Origin: JAICMB01 sp963802915
GTDB taxonomy: Bacteria > Acidobacteriota > Terriglobia > Bryobacterales > Bryobacteraceae
Assembly (NCBI GenBank): GCA_963802915.1
Contig: CAWDKQ010000009.1
Location: 124,001-188,000, forward strand
Direction of reading: 5' to 3'
Length of the DNA: 64,000 nucleotides
The position numbers were made by a program, and so were the translations under genes. The stretch's first letter is position 1. The number at the start of each line of letters is the position of its first letter. The notes beneath the pieces were generated by a model. It made no database searches, was not told the DNA's origin, and saw only the letters and a list, made by a program, of their open reading frames with translations. This document shows positions 24,102-33,958 of this stretch, piece by piece.

Positions 24102-25354
24102 TCAGAAGAAATCGTGGGTCGATTCCGGCTCGGGTAATTTGCCAAGTGAGTGATAGAGCGCAAGTTCGAGGCAGCGGAAGGTGCGGAAACCGTAGGATTT
24201 TCTCATGGTGACTTTAGCCTTGTTGTTCAGACCCTCGACAACTCCGCTGGAAAGCAACTTCTGGGCGCGGAAATAGTTGAGGATCAGTTCGCGGTGCTGG
24301 CGCAGCGACCGGGCGATCTTCTTCATAGGCTCGATGCGCGAGCGCATCACTTGCCGGCACCAATCATCGAGGAACTTTCCGGCCCATGCGGGCGAGTTGT
24401 AATCCCAGAGTTGCTGAAAGGCTTCCTTCAGAAGGTAAGCACGTACGGTCTTCAGGTTGTAGCGGAGCAGATCGCGTAACCGGAAGCGCTGTTCGGTTTT
24501 CAGATTCTCTTCGCGTTTGAGCAGCAGCCAGCGCGACTTCTTCAGCACGGGCACGCCGCCCTCGCTCGCTATGCGGCGCGATTCTCCGGCACGGACTTCG
24601 TCCAGCGCCTTGTTCATTTTCGCCACGATGTGAAAACGATCGAGGATGTGAAGCGCCTCGGAGCATTTCTCGCGAATGACTTTCAGATAGGGCTCCCACA
24701 TATCGGAGCAGACGAACACGATCTTCGAAGCCAGTTCGTCGCCGATGACCGTGAAGAATCCCTGAAAGGATTCGATGGTTCTTTCGCGGCCCACCCAAAG
24801 CAGGCGCGTGACGCCGAGATCGATCTGATAAACCAGCGTCAGGTACTTGTGGCCTTTGGCGTATTGGATTTCATCGACGCCGATGGCGTCGATTTGACCC
24901 AGCACCCGGTGCTCCAGCCCGAAGGTGACGACGTGTTCCACCGCGTCGAAAACCTTTTCCCATGAAGTGCGGAACGCCTCGGCCGTTTCCTTCCATGACA
25001 GTCTGCGCGCCCAGCGGGCCAGAAACAACATGTACGCTCTGGTCAGGGTACGCTTGCCGTCGCCCCAGGGAACTTCCTCGACGAAGACCGCCTGGCAGCG
25101 GCGGCAATCGACTCGCCGCATGGAGTAGAGCAGAAAAACGAGAAATCCCCAGAAAGGAATGAACTCGAATCGCCGTCTCGGCGAGTTGGTCGTAACCGGG
25201 TGCCGGCTGATGGCAGCGCGAACAGACCGCCGCCGAACCCTTGCGCGGCCGCACGGCGATCTCGATGCTCTTGTGATCGGCACTGAAGCGGGCGTGCTGG
25301 TAAACAAAGCCCCGGAAAGTGATGGCAGCGGTTTAAAATCGTGATCAGTTCCAT
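24102..25354 (-). pseudogene. ISL3 family transposase with two frameshifts
   Basis: From the ATG at 25354 the protein begins MELITILNRCHHFPG, then changes frame near 25311 to continue FVYQHARFSADHK ... VCSRCHQPAPGYDQLAE (zinc-ribbon N-terminus), and changes again near 25177 into the long frame FEFIPFWGFLVFLLYSMRR ... to the stop at 24102. The DDE region is intact (AIGVDEIQYAKGH, FVCSDMWEPYLK, ILDRFHIV, SSGVVEGLNNKAK). Two single-base gains explain both shifts. Terminal inverted repeats were not found by eye. It is probably inactive. Confidence 0.85.
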
Positions 25355-25700
25355 GGCGCGGAGGCAAGTGGCGGCGAAGCCTCTACCATAAACCGCTTCC
25401 AGGCGTAGCTCGCGTTTCCGTCCCGATAAGCGGTGCCACTTCGGCCAGATCGTCCAGGATCCCAATGGAAAGGCTCTGGGGGAAGCAGGTTGAACCACGG
25501 CGTGGCCGCGGGATCGGTAAACGCTGCGCGACACGCGAGCGACGGGCGCGCTACGGCCGGACGTGGAATCGCTTCGGGTGGCTGACCCGGGAAAGTGGAT
25601 CGGTGAGGAGCGCAGAGTTTGAACTAAAATGCCCATAGGCAGACTCACATAATTCCGGTGGGTTGAGGGGACCGGACAGGGCAAACTGAGGGGGTGGCTG
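25355..25700. other. Non-coding stretch after the IS gene
   Basis: About 346 bp between the transposase start and the TPR gene. It should contain the right end of the insertion sequence and the promoter of the TPR gene. I see no convincing ORF, RNA or terminator; the open minus-strand frame here merely extends the broken transposase. Confidence 0.4.
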
Positions 25701-27317
25701 GTGCGACTCGTGCTATTGATTCTCTGGGCTGTACTTGCGCTGGCACAGGAAGATCACTCGCAACACCAACACGCCGTTGCCGGTCTCGGCACAGTGGACT
25801 TTCCGACCTCTTGCAACGCCACGGCGCAAGAATTAATCTCCCGCGGAGCGGCTCTGCTCCACTCGTTCGGCTACGAGGAGGCGCGCATCACGTTCAACGA
25901 TGCCGCGAAGTCAGACCCAACCTGTGCCATGGCCTACTGGGGCGTCGCGCGGACCTGGTATCACCCAATATGGGCGCCACCGTCGCCCGACGAACTGAAG
26001 CAAGGCGCAGTAGCTCTCGATCGGGCCATTAACGCGAAGACGGACCGCGAGCGCGATTACATCAACGCCCTCGCGGTGTTCTACAAGGACTGGCAGACGG
26101 TCGATCACGCGACCCGGGCGAAGAATTACGAACAGGCTCTGGGCGCGGTCTGCGATCGCAACCCCAGCGACGACGAGGCTGCGATTTTCCACGCGCTGCA
26201 GTTGGTGGCGATCGGTTACCTCGACCCGACGGACAAGTCGTATTCGTGGCAGAAGAAGGGTATCGAGATTCTTAACGAGCTGCTGGCACGCCATCAGAAC
26301 CATCCTGGCGTGGCGCACTACATCATTCACGCCGTCGATTACCCGCCGCTTGCCGAACTGGGCCTCCAGGCGGCGCGCGCGTACGCCAGGATTGCACCCG
26401 ATGCGCCGCATGCATTGCACATGCCGTCGCATATCTTCACGCGGCTGGGGCTGTGGGACGATTCCATAGCCTCGAACATCGCCTCGACGAAGTCAGCCAT
26501 CGCACAGGCGCAACGTCTGCACGGTGGCGGGGGATCGTTCGACCAACTCCACGCGATGGATTACCTCGTCTATGCCTATCTCCAGCAAGCGAAGGACACG
26601 AGTGCTCGAAGGGTGCTGGCGGAGATGGAGGAGATCACCAGGCTGGACGAAAATCAGTTCGCCGCGGCCTACGCCTTTGCGGCCTCACCGGCGCGCCTGG
26701 CTCTTGAGCGGCACGATTGGAAAGCCGCTGCCGCGTTGCAGATCAAGCCGGCATGGTTCCCATGGGATCGGTTTCGGAACGTCGAAGCGCTGGTGCATTA
26801 CGCGAGAGCGATTGGGGCGGCGCGTGCGGGCGATGTGGTGGCCGCGCGGCGTTCGGCCGATGAAATCGCCGCCATCCGCAATGCCATGCCGGCAACTCGC
26901 GACTACGATTGGAGCGGCTCCATCGGAGCGCAGTTGGAAGCGGCCACGGCGCTGATCGCTTGGGCCGGAGGAAAGAAGGACGAGGGTATCCGGCTGCTTC
27001 GTGTGGCTGCCGACCATGAGGATGCCGTCGACAAGCACCCCGTGACACCTGGGGCGTTGCTTCCCGTGCGCGAGATGCTAGCGGATCTGCTGCTGGAGGA
27101 TGGAAGGGCGGCTGAGGCCCTGAATGAATACGAGGCGGTTCTGAGGACCGCGCCGCGTCGCTTCAACGCCACGGCCGGCGCCGCCAAGGCCGCCGATAGG
27201 GCCGGTGATAAGACGAAAGCCCGCGCCTACTCAATGCAGCTCCAAGAAATCGCCAAGAATGCGGAGACTTCACGGCCGGAACTGGAATGGGCCCGCGTCT
27301 ATCTGGGCAGCAAATGA
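25701..27317 (+). CDS. Secreted TPR-repeat protein
   Basis: 538 residues starting at GTG with a signal peptide (MRLVLLILWAVLALAQEDH). TPR-like helices span most of the protein: ALLHSFGYEEARITFNDAAK, CAMAYWGVARTWYHPIW, and later AEALNEYEAVLRTAPRRFNA. The HxxHAVDYPP and HALHMPSHIFTRLGLWDD segments are His-rich and appear conserved in this type of protein. An N-terminal HSQHQH stretch could bind metal. Function unknown; probably periplasmic. Confidence 0.85.
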   Translation: MRLVLLILWAVLALAQEDHSQHQHAVAGLGTVDFPTSCNATAQELISRGAALLHSFGYEEARITFNDAAKSDPTCAMAYWGVARTWYHPIWAPPSPDELKQGAVALDRAINAKTDRERDYINALAVFYKDWQTVDHATRAKNYEQALGAVCDRNPSDDEAAIFHALQLVAIGYLDPTDKSYSWQKKGIEILNELLARHQNHPGVAHYIIHAVDYPPLAELGLQAARAYARIAPDAPHALHMPSHIFTRLGLWDDSIASNIASTKSAIAQAQRLHGGGGSFDQLHAMDYLVYAYLQQAKDTSARRVLAEMEEITRLDENQFAAAYAFAASPARLALERHDWKAAAALQIKPAWFPWDRFRNVEALVHYARAIGAARAGDVVAARRSADEIAAIRNAMPATRDYDWSGSIGAQLEAATALIAWAGGKKDEGIRLLRVAADHEDAVDKHPVTPGALLPVREMLADLLLEDGRAAEALNEYEAVLRTAPRRFNATAGAAKAADRAGDKTKARAYSMQLQEIAKNAETSRPELEWARVYLGSK

Positions 27318-27617
27318 CCGAATTGTTCGCGCAGGTTCGGGACCGATAACCGGCCATCCGGAGGTGGTCGCTGGGGCGTTGCGTTCGCCTGGGTTCGGTG
27401 CTCAGGCCACATTACTCCTCGCTCAAACGGCGTAGCGTTTACCGAGGAGGTCGAAAAGCAACTGGCCACGAAAAAAGGCCGAAGCCCACCATCCGGACAG
27501 CGGGTTCGCCGGCTGCGCGAGCCAAGCTTTCCCGGCACCGTTCGACCAACAGATTCCCCTGACGAGGCTCTGTTGAAGCCTGTAGTCGAATAAGAACTTC
27601 GCGGGTCTTTGTAGTGA
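27318..27617. other. Intergenic region without clear feature
   Basis: 300 bp between the TPR and TIGR03437 genes. A plus-strand frame ending in ALLKPVVE (near 27590) is open but has no start or recognisable domain; it may be a gene remnant. No RNA gene or clear terminator seen. Confidence 0.4.
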
Positions 27618-29282
27618 GTGAGATTTTTAACAGTTCTTGTCGCAGCCGGCCTGCTATCAGCCTGGGCCGGTGACCTGCCGATCCATTTGCACATTTCGAC
27701 GGAAAGATTTCCGGCAGTTTTTGCGACCGAGCAGGTCAGGGTCTATTTGGACACTCCGCAAGCCATCGCCAGCGGAATGCTCTCTTTCAACATCACCTTG
27801 GACTATGCTCCTGCCTATGAGGATCTGCTGACCGCCACAGTTTTCAGTGCGACAGGGGACGTCGCCGCCGTGGCACACATGAGTTACAACCAACTTCAGA
27901 TCGTTTTTGACTCACCTTCAGCGGGAGTTGGCCGCTTACCTGGAGTGCCGCTCATGCTGTTCTCCTTTACCTCGACGTTTGCGGATGTTGTCGCTTTGGA
28001 TACGCAGCAATCAAGACTAATCGGGCCTGCCGGTACTTTCGAGCCCACAGTCACAGGGCTCAGCGTTCTTAGCAGTACGCTTTCCATCAATGCCGTTCAA
28101 CCGGCTGGTTCGACTGGCATTTTGCCCGCCGGCACGGCAGTAGCGATTCAGGGAACTGGTTTCGCCCAAAACGCATCCGTCAAAATCGACGGTGCAAGTG
28201 TCTTGTCATCGTCGGTAGTATCGCCGAGGCTTGTCAATGTGACCCTTGCCGGCTCAACGGAACTGGCGGGAAAGCGAATTGTCGTTCGCAATCCGAACGG
28301 CTTTACGGCAGAGACATGGGCTGGACTCGACACGGGAGTTTATACGTTTCCCTTCAGTGCGACGTCATCGGCATCTTGCGGCCTCACAGAGCCACCGCCT
28401 GGGGAACAGGCAACGCTCGCCATGTTGAATTCCAATCCGGCTTCCGCACAATTGGACATCGATCCGGCAGTGCCCGTTTGGGTTGCCATTCCGAGCGGCG
28501 GCGTCTACGTCGTTAGCTCTGCAAATTCCACTATTTCTAGCGATCCTTCGACGCCCATTCGAACCATCTGCTACGACACGCTCCAATTGAGCGATGACCA
28601 ATTCGCAGTTCTGAACGTCGAACCTCAGATCGCTTCGAACCCAACTGTCGGATCAATTGTGAATGCAGCATCAATGGTCCAGTCTGGCATTTCTCCCGGT
28701 GAAATTGTCACGATCTTTGGCACTCATCTGGGTCCTAGCGAACCGGTTGGTCTCACGCTGGACAGCTACGGCTCGGTGGCACGTGAGTCCGGCGGCGTAC
28801 GGGTGTCCTTCGACGGCATTCCTGCGCCGGTGCTCTATGCGTCTGAGTCGCAACTGAACGTTGTTGTTCCCTATGAGATTTACTCGAACCAAGTGACTCA
28901 GGTTGAAGTGGAGTTGAACGGAGTCGCCTCGGCCGCTTGGGGCGTTCCGGTGACCGCAGCCGCGCCTGGAGTATTTACGGTCGCTCAACAAGCCGGTTCC
29001 GTCGTGATCTACGGCACTGGCGAGGGATTGACTGTTCCTGTTGGAATCACGGGTGCAATCATCAATGGCGATGATGTGCGGACGCCTCTTTTGCCGGTAA
29101 GCGTTACGATTGGGGGCGAGAACGCCGCGGTGCAGTATGCGGGGTCGGCACAGGGATTCGTCGCAGGTTTATTTCAAGTGAATGCGGAAATACCTGAAGA
29201 TCTGAAATCCGGCTCAACCGTTTCCGTTGTTTTGACAGTCGGTTCGAGCCAGAGCCGGACCATGACGCTCACATTGAAATAG
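27618..29282 (+). CDS. Secreted TIGR03437-domain protein with cohesin-like and IPT/TIG regions
   Basis: 554 residues from a GTG. After the signal peptide (RFLTVLVAAGLLSAWA) come a cohesin-like beta domain (~20-150: SGMLSFNITLDYAP), an IPT/TIG-like domain (~155-235: LPAGTAVAIQGTGFAQNASV) and a C-terminal TIGR03437 domain (~340-554) with the family opening IVNAASMVQSGISPGEIVTI and LYASESQLNVVVPYEI. TIGR03437 is strongly expanded in Solibacter relatives and found at the ends of exported proteins. Likely an outer-surface or secreted adhesive protein. Confidence 0.88.
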   Translation: MRFLTVLVAAGLLSAWAGDLPIHLHISTERFPAVFATEQVRVYLDTPQAIASGMLSFNITLDYAPAYEDLLTATVFSATGDVAAVAHMSYNQLQIVFDSPSAGVGRLPGVPLMLFSFTSTFADVVALDTQQSRLIGPAGTFEPTVTGLSVLSSTLSINAVQPAGSTGILPAGTAVAIQGTGFAQNASVKIDGASVLSSSVVSPRLVNVTLAGSTELAGKRIVVRNPNGFTAETWAGLDTGVYTFPFSATSSASCGLTEPPPGEQATLAMLNSNPASAQLDIDPAVPVWVAIPSGGVYVVSSANSTISSDPSTPIRTICYDTLQLSDDQFAVLNVEPQIASNPTVGSIVNAASMVQSGISPGEIVTIFGTHLGPSEPVGLTLDSYGSVARESGGVRVSFDGIPAPVLYASESQLNVVVPYEIYSNQVTQVEVELNGVASAAWGVPVTAAAPGVFTVAQQAGSVVIYGTGEGLTVPVGITGAIINGDDVRTPLLPVSVTIGGENAAVQYAGSAQGFVAGLFQVNAEIPEDLKSGSTVSVVLTVGSSQSRTMTLTLK

Positions 29283-29445
29283 GCCCGTTCCATGCGTTAC
29301 GAATGTATTGGCCTACGGCTACGGGCAAACTGAATGCACAATGTGCCAAAGGGGCACAGCGTGGGCATAGTGAAAACCTTAGCCGGCGGCGTCGGGCGAG
29401 GTGGTGTCCAAAATGCTATTCATCAGATGTCGGGGTCGATCATCG

Positions 29446-30087
29446 ATGAAGAATCTGTGGATCGCACTGGTCCTGAGCGCTCTGGGACCCTTCGCATTGT
29501 CGCAGAACTTGTTCGACACAGCCGCGGGCTGGCTACGCACGCCGCTACAAACTCCAGGTGCCACTCACAACGTGGACCTGGTTCACCTGGACACCAAACC
29601 GACCACTTCATACCGTCCTGGATTCTTCAAGAAGCTTACGATTGAATCCTTTGGATATAGTCTTGGCCCTCAAGCTCCAGGGTTCGCTTTCTCACCGGGA
29701 TACACGGCTTCGTTATTCAACCTTCATGGATTGGAATGCCCGCGATGCATCCTGGGGCCGGTCAATCGAGCTCGCTTCACCCTTCCGCCATTCGGGGCAA
29801 ACGCGGTTCTGAAGCTACTCGACGGTCGCGTCGAATTATTTAGCGGCTTCGGTGGCTTGGAAGCATTCAAACCGGAAGGAACTCTCGAACCGCGAGGACA
29901 CCAGCTTTGGACCTCGTACTACGGCGACGCGTGGTTGGTACAAGCGGAAGGTGGCGGCAGAGTCGCGTTGGACCGCGACGGTCATATCTGGTTGGGAGCC
30001 ACAAGCCGACATTTGTGGAATTTCGGGTCTGGCCCACAACAATGGTCGACATTCAGCGGAAATGCGACGTTCCGATTCGGACGCTAG
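29446..30087 (+). CDS. Secreted hypothetical protein
   Basis: 213 residues from the ATG at 29446 (MKNLWIALVLSALGPFALSQ signal peptide). The mature part has FSPGYTASLFNLHGLECPRC and strand-rich segments such as DAWLVQAEGGGRVALDRDG and HIWLGATSRHLWNFG, which look like a beta-barrel or beta-sandwich. No family recognised. It ends 4 bp from the converging ureG stop. Confidence 0.65.
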   Translation: MKNLWIALVLSALGPFALSQNLFDTAAGWLRTPLQTPGATHNVDLVHLDTKPTTSYRPGFFKKLTIESFGYSLGPQAPGFAFSPGYTASLFNLHGLECPRCILGPVNRARFTLPPFGANAVLKLLDGRVELFSGFGGLEAFKPEGTLEPRGHQLWTSYYGDAWLVQAEGGGRVALDRDGHIWLGATSRHLWNFGSGPQQWSTFSGNATFRFGR

Positions 30088-30091
30088 CAGG

Positions 30092-30775
30092 TCAATGGGT
30101 TTGCGAATGTTGGGTGCGAGGGCGATGGCTGCCGGCGGTGGCCACTTTGTGGTGCGCGCGATCGGGGACGGCTAGTTTCTCGCGAACCCATGCGATCAGC
30201 TCGGGTACGCCTTCGCCGTTTTTGAGATTGGTAAACAGGAACGGTCGATCGCCACGCATTCTTTTGGCGTCGCGATCCATCACTTCGAGAGAGGCACCGA
30301 CGTGCGGCGCGAGGTCGATTTTATTGATCACCAGAAGGTCCGATCGGATGATTCCCGGACCTCCCTTGCGCGGGATTTTATCTCCGGCGGCGACGTCGAT
30401 TACATAAATGGAGACGTCGACGAGTTCGGGACTGAAAGCCGCCGCTAAATTGTCTCCACCGCTTTCGACGAATATTAGATCGACGTTCGGATGCGCACGC
30501 TCAAGTTCGGCGATGGCTTCCAAGTTCATCGAGGCGTCTTCGCGGATGGCGGAATGAGGGCAACCTCCGGTCTCAACACCGATGACACGATCGGCGGGAA
30601 GAGTGCCTTGCCGGATCAGAAACTCGGCGTCTTCGCGCGTGTAGATGTCGTTGGTGACGACGGCCATGTCGACTTCAGGCCAGAGGGCCTGGCTCAGCAC
30701 GTGGACAAGCGCGGTCTTACCGCTGCCGACTGGTCCTGCTACGCCGATTCTTAACGCGCGTTTTGTATCGCTCAT
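30092..30775 (-). CDS. ureG: Urease accessory GTPase UreG
   Basis: 227 residues; typical UreG is ~205, with an extra His-containing tail (AHHKVATAGSHRPRTQHSQT). P-loop GVAGPVGSGKTALV, TNDIYTREDAEFL, the metal-site motif ETGGCPHSAIREDAS, FVESGGDNLAAAFSPEL and VINKIDLAPHVG are all present. UreG delivers Ni to the urease active site by GTP hydrolysis. It lies 3 bp after ureC. With no ureE in the operon, UreG or its His-rich tail may carry nickel directly. Confidence 0.96.
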   Translation of the reverse strand: MSDTKRALRIGVAGPVGSGKTALVHVLSQALWPEVDMAVVTNDIYTREDAEFLIRQGTLPADRVIGVETGGCPHSAIREDASMNLEAIAELERAHPNVDLIFVESGGDNLAAAFSPELVDVSIYVIDVAAGDKIPRKGGPGIIRSDLLVINKIDLAPHVGASLEVMDRDAKRMRGDRPFLFTNLKNGEGVPELIAWVREKLAVPDRAHHKVATAGSHRPRTQHSQTH

Positions 30776-30778
30776 AAA

Positions 30779-32491
30779 TCAGAACAGAAAATACCGCTGC
30801 GCTAAGGGTAGCGTGGTAGCCGGCTCGCAGGTGAGCAGCTCGCCGTCGGCATGGACCTCGTATGTTTCGGGGTCCACTTCGATCTTGGGCGTGGCGGAGT
30901 TATTCACCATGTCCTTCTTGCCTATTTTCCGGCAGTTCTCTACTGGGATGATGCGCTTGTTCAATCCGAGTTGCTCGACGCGGGGGAGCGAAGCTTGGGA
31001 CACAAAGACGTCCGAGATGGCCTTGATAGCGCTACCAAAAGCTCCGAACATGGGGCGAAAGAGCACCGGCTGGGGGGTCGGAATGGAAGCGTTGGCGTCG
31101 CCCATGACGCTCCAGCAGATGAAGCCGCCTTTGACGATCAGCTCGGGTTTCACACCGAAAAATGCGGGACTCCAGAGAACCAGGTCGGCGAGTTTGCCGG
31201 GTTCCACCGAACCCACTTCGTTCGAAATACCGTGTGCAATGGCGGGATTGATGGTGTACTTGGCGACGTATCGTTTTGCGCGCGTGTTGTCGTTGCGGGA
31301 TGAATCTCCAGGGAGTTGGCCACGCTGCATTTTCATTTTGTGAGCGGTCTGCCAGGTCCGCGTGACCACTTCGCCGATTCGACCCATGGCTTGCGAGTCG
31401 CTCGACATCATGCTGATGACGCCAAGGTCGTGAAGGATGTCTTCGGCAGCGATGGTCTCCTGACGGATGCGGCTCTCCGCGAACGCGACATCTTCGGGAA
31501 CTTGCGGATTCAGGTGATGACAGACCATGAGCATGTCGAGATGCTCGGCGATCGTATTCACGGTCAGCGGTCGCGTGGGATTGGTCGACGACGGCAGGAT
31601 GTTCGGAAGCCCCGCAATTTTGATGATGTCGGGAGCGTGGCCACCGCCGGCGCCTTCGGTGTGATAGGTGTGGATGGTCCGGCCGCTGATGGCGGCGATG
31701 GTGTCGTCGACAAACCCGGCTTCATTCAACGTGTCGGTGTGGATGGCGACCTGAACATCGAACTCGTCGGCGACCTTAAGGCAAGCGTCGATTGCAGCAG
31801 GGGTGGTTCCCCAATCCTCGTGGAGCTTCAAACCGCAGGCTCCTGCCTCGACTTGTTCAGCGAGAGGATCGCGCGCGGAGGCATTTCCCTTCCCCAAAAA
31901 TCCGAAATTCATTGGCCACGCTTCAGAGGCGCGGAGCATCTGTTCGAGATTCCAACGGCCCGGTGTACAAGTTGTGGCATTCGTGCCAGTCGCTGGGCCG
32001 GTGCCGCCGCCGATCATGGTCGTAGTGCCGTTCGACAGAGCTTCGTAGATCTGTTGCGGCGAAATGAAGTGAATATGCGAATCGATTGCGCCGGCGGTGA
32101 CGATCTTGCCTTCGCCGGCTATCACCTCGGTGGCGGCGCCAACGACAAGGTCCGGGTCCACACCGTCCTGCGTGTCGGGGTTACCCGCTTTGCCGATTTT
32201 GACGATGCGGCCGTTGCGAATTCCGATGTCGGCTTTTACGATGCCCCAGTGATCGAGTATCAGCGCATTCGTGATGACGAGGTCGAGCGCACCATGCTCT
32301 GTTTCGCGGATCGCAGTGGAGCTTTGCCCCATGCCGTCACGAATTACTTTGCCACCGCCGAACGTAATCTCGTCGCCGTAAACGGTGTAATCGCGCTCCA
32401 CTTCGACGATCAGGTCCGTGTCCGCCAAGCGGACGCGATCGCCTGTTGTGGGGCCGTAAAGGTCGGCGTAGGTGCGGCGTGGAATCTTCAT
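30779..32491 (-). CDS. ureC: Urease subunit alpha
   Basis: 570 residues, full length. Catalytic subunit hydrolysing urea to ammonia and carbamate. Ni ligands and catalytic residues are visible: HIH in GAIDSHIHF, carbamylated Lys in ACGLKLHEDWGTTP, His in VAIHTDTLNE, GRTIHTYHTEGAGGGHAPD, the flap His in MLMVCHHLNPQVPED and Asp in MSSDSQAMGR. It overlaps ureB by 4 bp. Confidence 0.98.
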   Translation of the reverse strand: MKIPRRTYADLYGPTTGDRVRLADTDLIVEVERDYTVYGDEITFGGGKVIRDGMGQSSTAIRETEHGALDLVITNALILDHWGIVKADIGIRNGRIVKIGKAGNPDTQDGVDPDLVVGAATEVIAGEGKIVTAGAIDSHIHFISPQQIYEALSNGTTTMIGGGTGPATGTNATTCTPGRWNLEQMLRASEAWPMNFGFLGKGNASARDPLAEQVEAGACGLKLHEDWGTTPAAIDACLKVADEFDVQVAIHTDTLNEAGFVDDTIAAISGRTIHTYHTEGAGGGHAPDIIKIAGLPNILPSSTNPTRPLTVNTIAEHLDMLMVCHHLNPQVPEDVAFAESRIRQETIAAEDILHDLGVISMMSSDSQAMGRIGEVVTRTWQTAHKMKMQRGQLPGDSSRNDNTRAKRYVAKYTINPAIAHGISNEVGSVEPGKLADLVLWSPAFFGVKPELIVKGGFICWSVMGDANASIPTPQPVLFRPMFGAFGSAIKAISDVFVSQASLPRVEQLGLNKRIIPVENCRKIGKKDMVNNSATPKIEVDPETYEVHADGELLTCEPATTLPLAQRYFLF

Positions 32492-32793
32492 AATGACCCG
32501 TTCACTTTGCCCTGGTGACCATAGACTGCTCGTTTGCCGGCGAACGCGACCAGGTGCACTTCTTTCTCTTCTCCAGGCTCGAAACGGATGGCCGTTCCGG
32601 CAGCGATGTCGAGACGCATTCCGCGGGCGGCGGAACGATCGAATTCGAGAGCGTTGTTGACCTCGGAAAAATGATAATGACTGCCGACCTGTACGGGGCG
32701 ATCGCCAGTATGGCGCACTACGACTCGACGCGTGGGACGACCGGCGTTCAGTTCAATTTCCGGGCCGTCGAGCAGGAACTCACCAGGATGCAT
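32488..32793 (-). CDS. ureB: Urease subunit beta
   Basis: 101 residues (family usually ~100-110). Starts MHPGEFLLDGPEIELNAGR and keeps VRHTGDRPVQVGSHYHFSEV and the FEPGEEKEVHLVAFAGKR strands. Structural subunit of the urease core. It starts 8 bp after ureA and overlaps ureC. Confidence 0.97.
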   Translation of the reverse strand: MHPGEFLLDGPEIELNAGRPTRRVVVRHTGDRPVQVGSHYHFSEVNNALEFDRSAARGMRLDIAAGTAIRFEPGEEKEVHLVAFAGKRAVYGHQGKVNGSL

Positions 32794-32801
32794 AGGTTGT
32801 C

Positions 32802-33104
32802 CTATTGAATGGGATCGTGAATGGTTACCAGTTTGGTGCCATCAGGAAAAGTCGCTTCCACCTGGACTTCATGGATCATTTCCGGGACGCCTTCCATGAC
32901 GTCGTCGCGGGTGAGAACGAAGCCCCCGAGCACCATGATGTCGGCGACGCTCTTGCCGTCGCGTGCAGCTTCGAGAATTTCGGCCGACAGAATAGCCATC
33001 GCCTCCGGGTAATTCAATTTCAGGCCGCGGGCGCGCCGCTTTTTCGCCAGTTCGGACGCGGTGAAGATCATCAGTTTTTCTTGTTCACGCGGCGTGAGGT
33101 GCAA
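32802..33104 (-). CDS. ureA: Urease subunit gamma
   Basis: 100 residues when started at the TTG at 33104, which follows an excellent AAGGAGG ribosome site by 5 bp; the frame is open further upstream inside ureD, but UreA proteins begin exactly here (LHLTPREQEKLMIF). Seen: KKRRARGLKLNYPEAMAIL, VLTRDDVMEGVPEMI and VEATFPDGTKLVTIHDPI. Structural subunit. It follows ureD by 17 bp. Confidence 0.96.
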   Translation of the reverse strand: MHLTPREQEKLMIFTASELAKKRRARGLKLNYPEAMAILSAEILEAARDGKSVADIMVLGGFVLTRDDVMEGVPEMIHEVQVEATFPDGTKLVTIHDPIQ

Positions 33105-33121
33105 GGCTTCCTCCTTCCCTT

Positions 33122-33955
33122 TCAATTCACTTTTCGCGGGAGAATGGCGACGCGGCCACAAAGATATTGCTTGGCGGAGCTCCACAGTTCCACGAGACCA
33201 TCTGCTAGAGAACGCCCGTTTACGGCGACGCCCCGGATAACTAATCCGTGCGCCCGCAACGTACTAATCCCCCATAATATACCAGGGTTCGAGAGACGGT
33301 CCGCCTGCGCCTGGAGATGAGATTCGAAGGCGCGCCAATAGGTCGCAGGCTCACCGGCGCGGCATACGTAGCAGGATGCCAAATGGCGGAAATGGGCGAG
33401 GCGCGCGGGGGAATCGAGCCGGCGTACGTGTGGATCGAGGCTCCAGCTTTCGATCGCCACCAGTTCGCCCGCGGCGATGAGATCGAAAGAGGAGCGGAGC
33501 AGACGGTAATGAAAGATTTCGCCGGAAGCTTCGCGGCCGGGAGCCACGCGATCCCACCAGATCAAGGAGGCGCCGCGATCCAACGTTATGTGCGTGCTTT
33601 GTTCGAAGCGCGAACCGGAGAATGGAATCAGCGGATCGGGCAGATATTCGAGGTAGCCATTCTTGCCGACGTTCACGGTCGCATGCTGCCGCGGGATTCG
33701 CTTGGGAGAGCGGCTGCGGTAAATGCGCGTCGCGCCCGTGGAAGTGATTTGCGCCTGAGCGGTTGGTCCGACGTCGACTTGCAAATCGAGCCGGTCCGTA
33801 TCGAGGATGCCGCCGGACATGTTGTGGAGGTGGGCTAACGTTTCTCCAGTGGGCGACACGAATCCGCGCACGACGCGCCAAGGCGGCTGTTGCGACTTGA
33901 CGCGAAGGACGGTGCCGTTTGCGGACGGCTCAAATGAGAGATGCAGTAGAGGCAT
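33122..33955 (-). CDS. ureD: Urease accessory protein UreD/UreH
   Basis: 277 residues. UreD is the scaffold linking UreF-UreG to the urease apoprotein for Ni loading. Typical strands: LHNMSGGILDTDRLDLQVDV, AQITSTGATRIYRS, EYLPDPLIPFSGSRF and ASLIWWDRVAPGR. It follows ureF by 3 bp. Confidence 0.93.
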   Translation of the reverse strand: MPLLHLSFEPSANGTVLRVKSQQPPWRVVRGFVSPTGETLAHLHNMSGGILDTDRLDLQVDVGPTAQAQITSTGATRIYRSRSPKRIPRQHATVNVGKNGYLEYLPDPLIPFSGSRFEQSTHITLDRGASLIWWDRVAPGREASGEIFHYRLLRSSFDLIAAGELVAIESWSLDPHVRRLDSPARLAHFRHLASCYVCRAGEPATYWRAFESHLQAQADRLSNPGILWGISTLRAHGLVIRGVAVNGRSLADGLVELWSSAKQYLCGRVAILPRKVN

Positions 33956-33958
33956 CCT

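Noticed and set aside
31316..32518. 400-codon plus-strand ORF opposite ureC
   Set aside because: Antisense shadow of a GC-rich conserved gene; no domain recognised.
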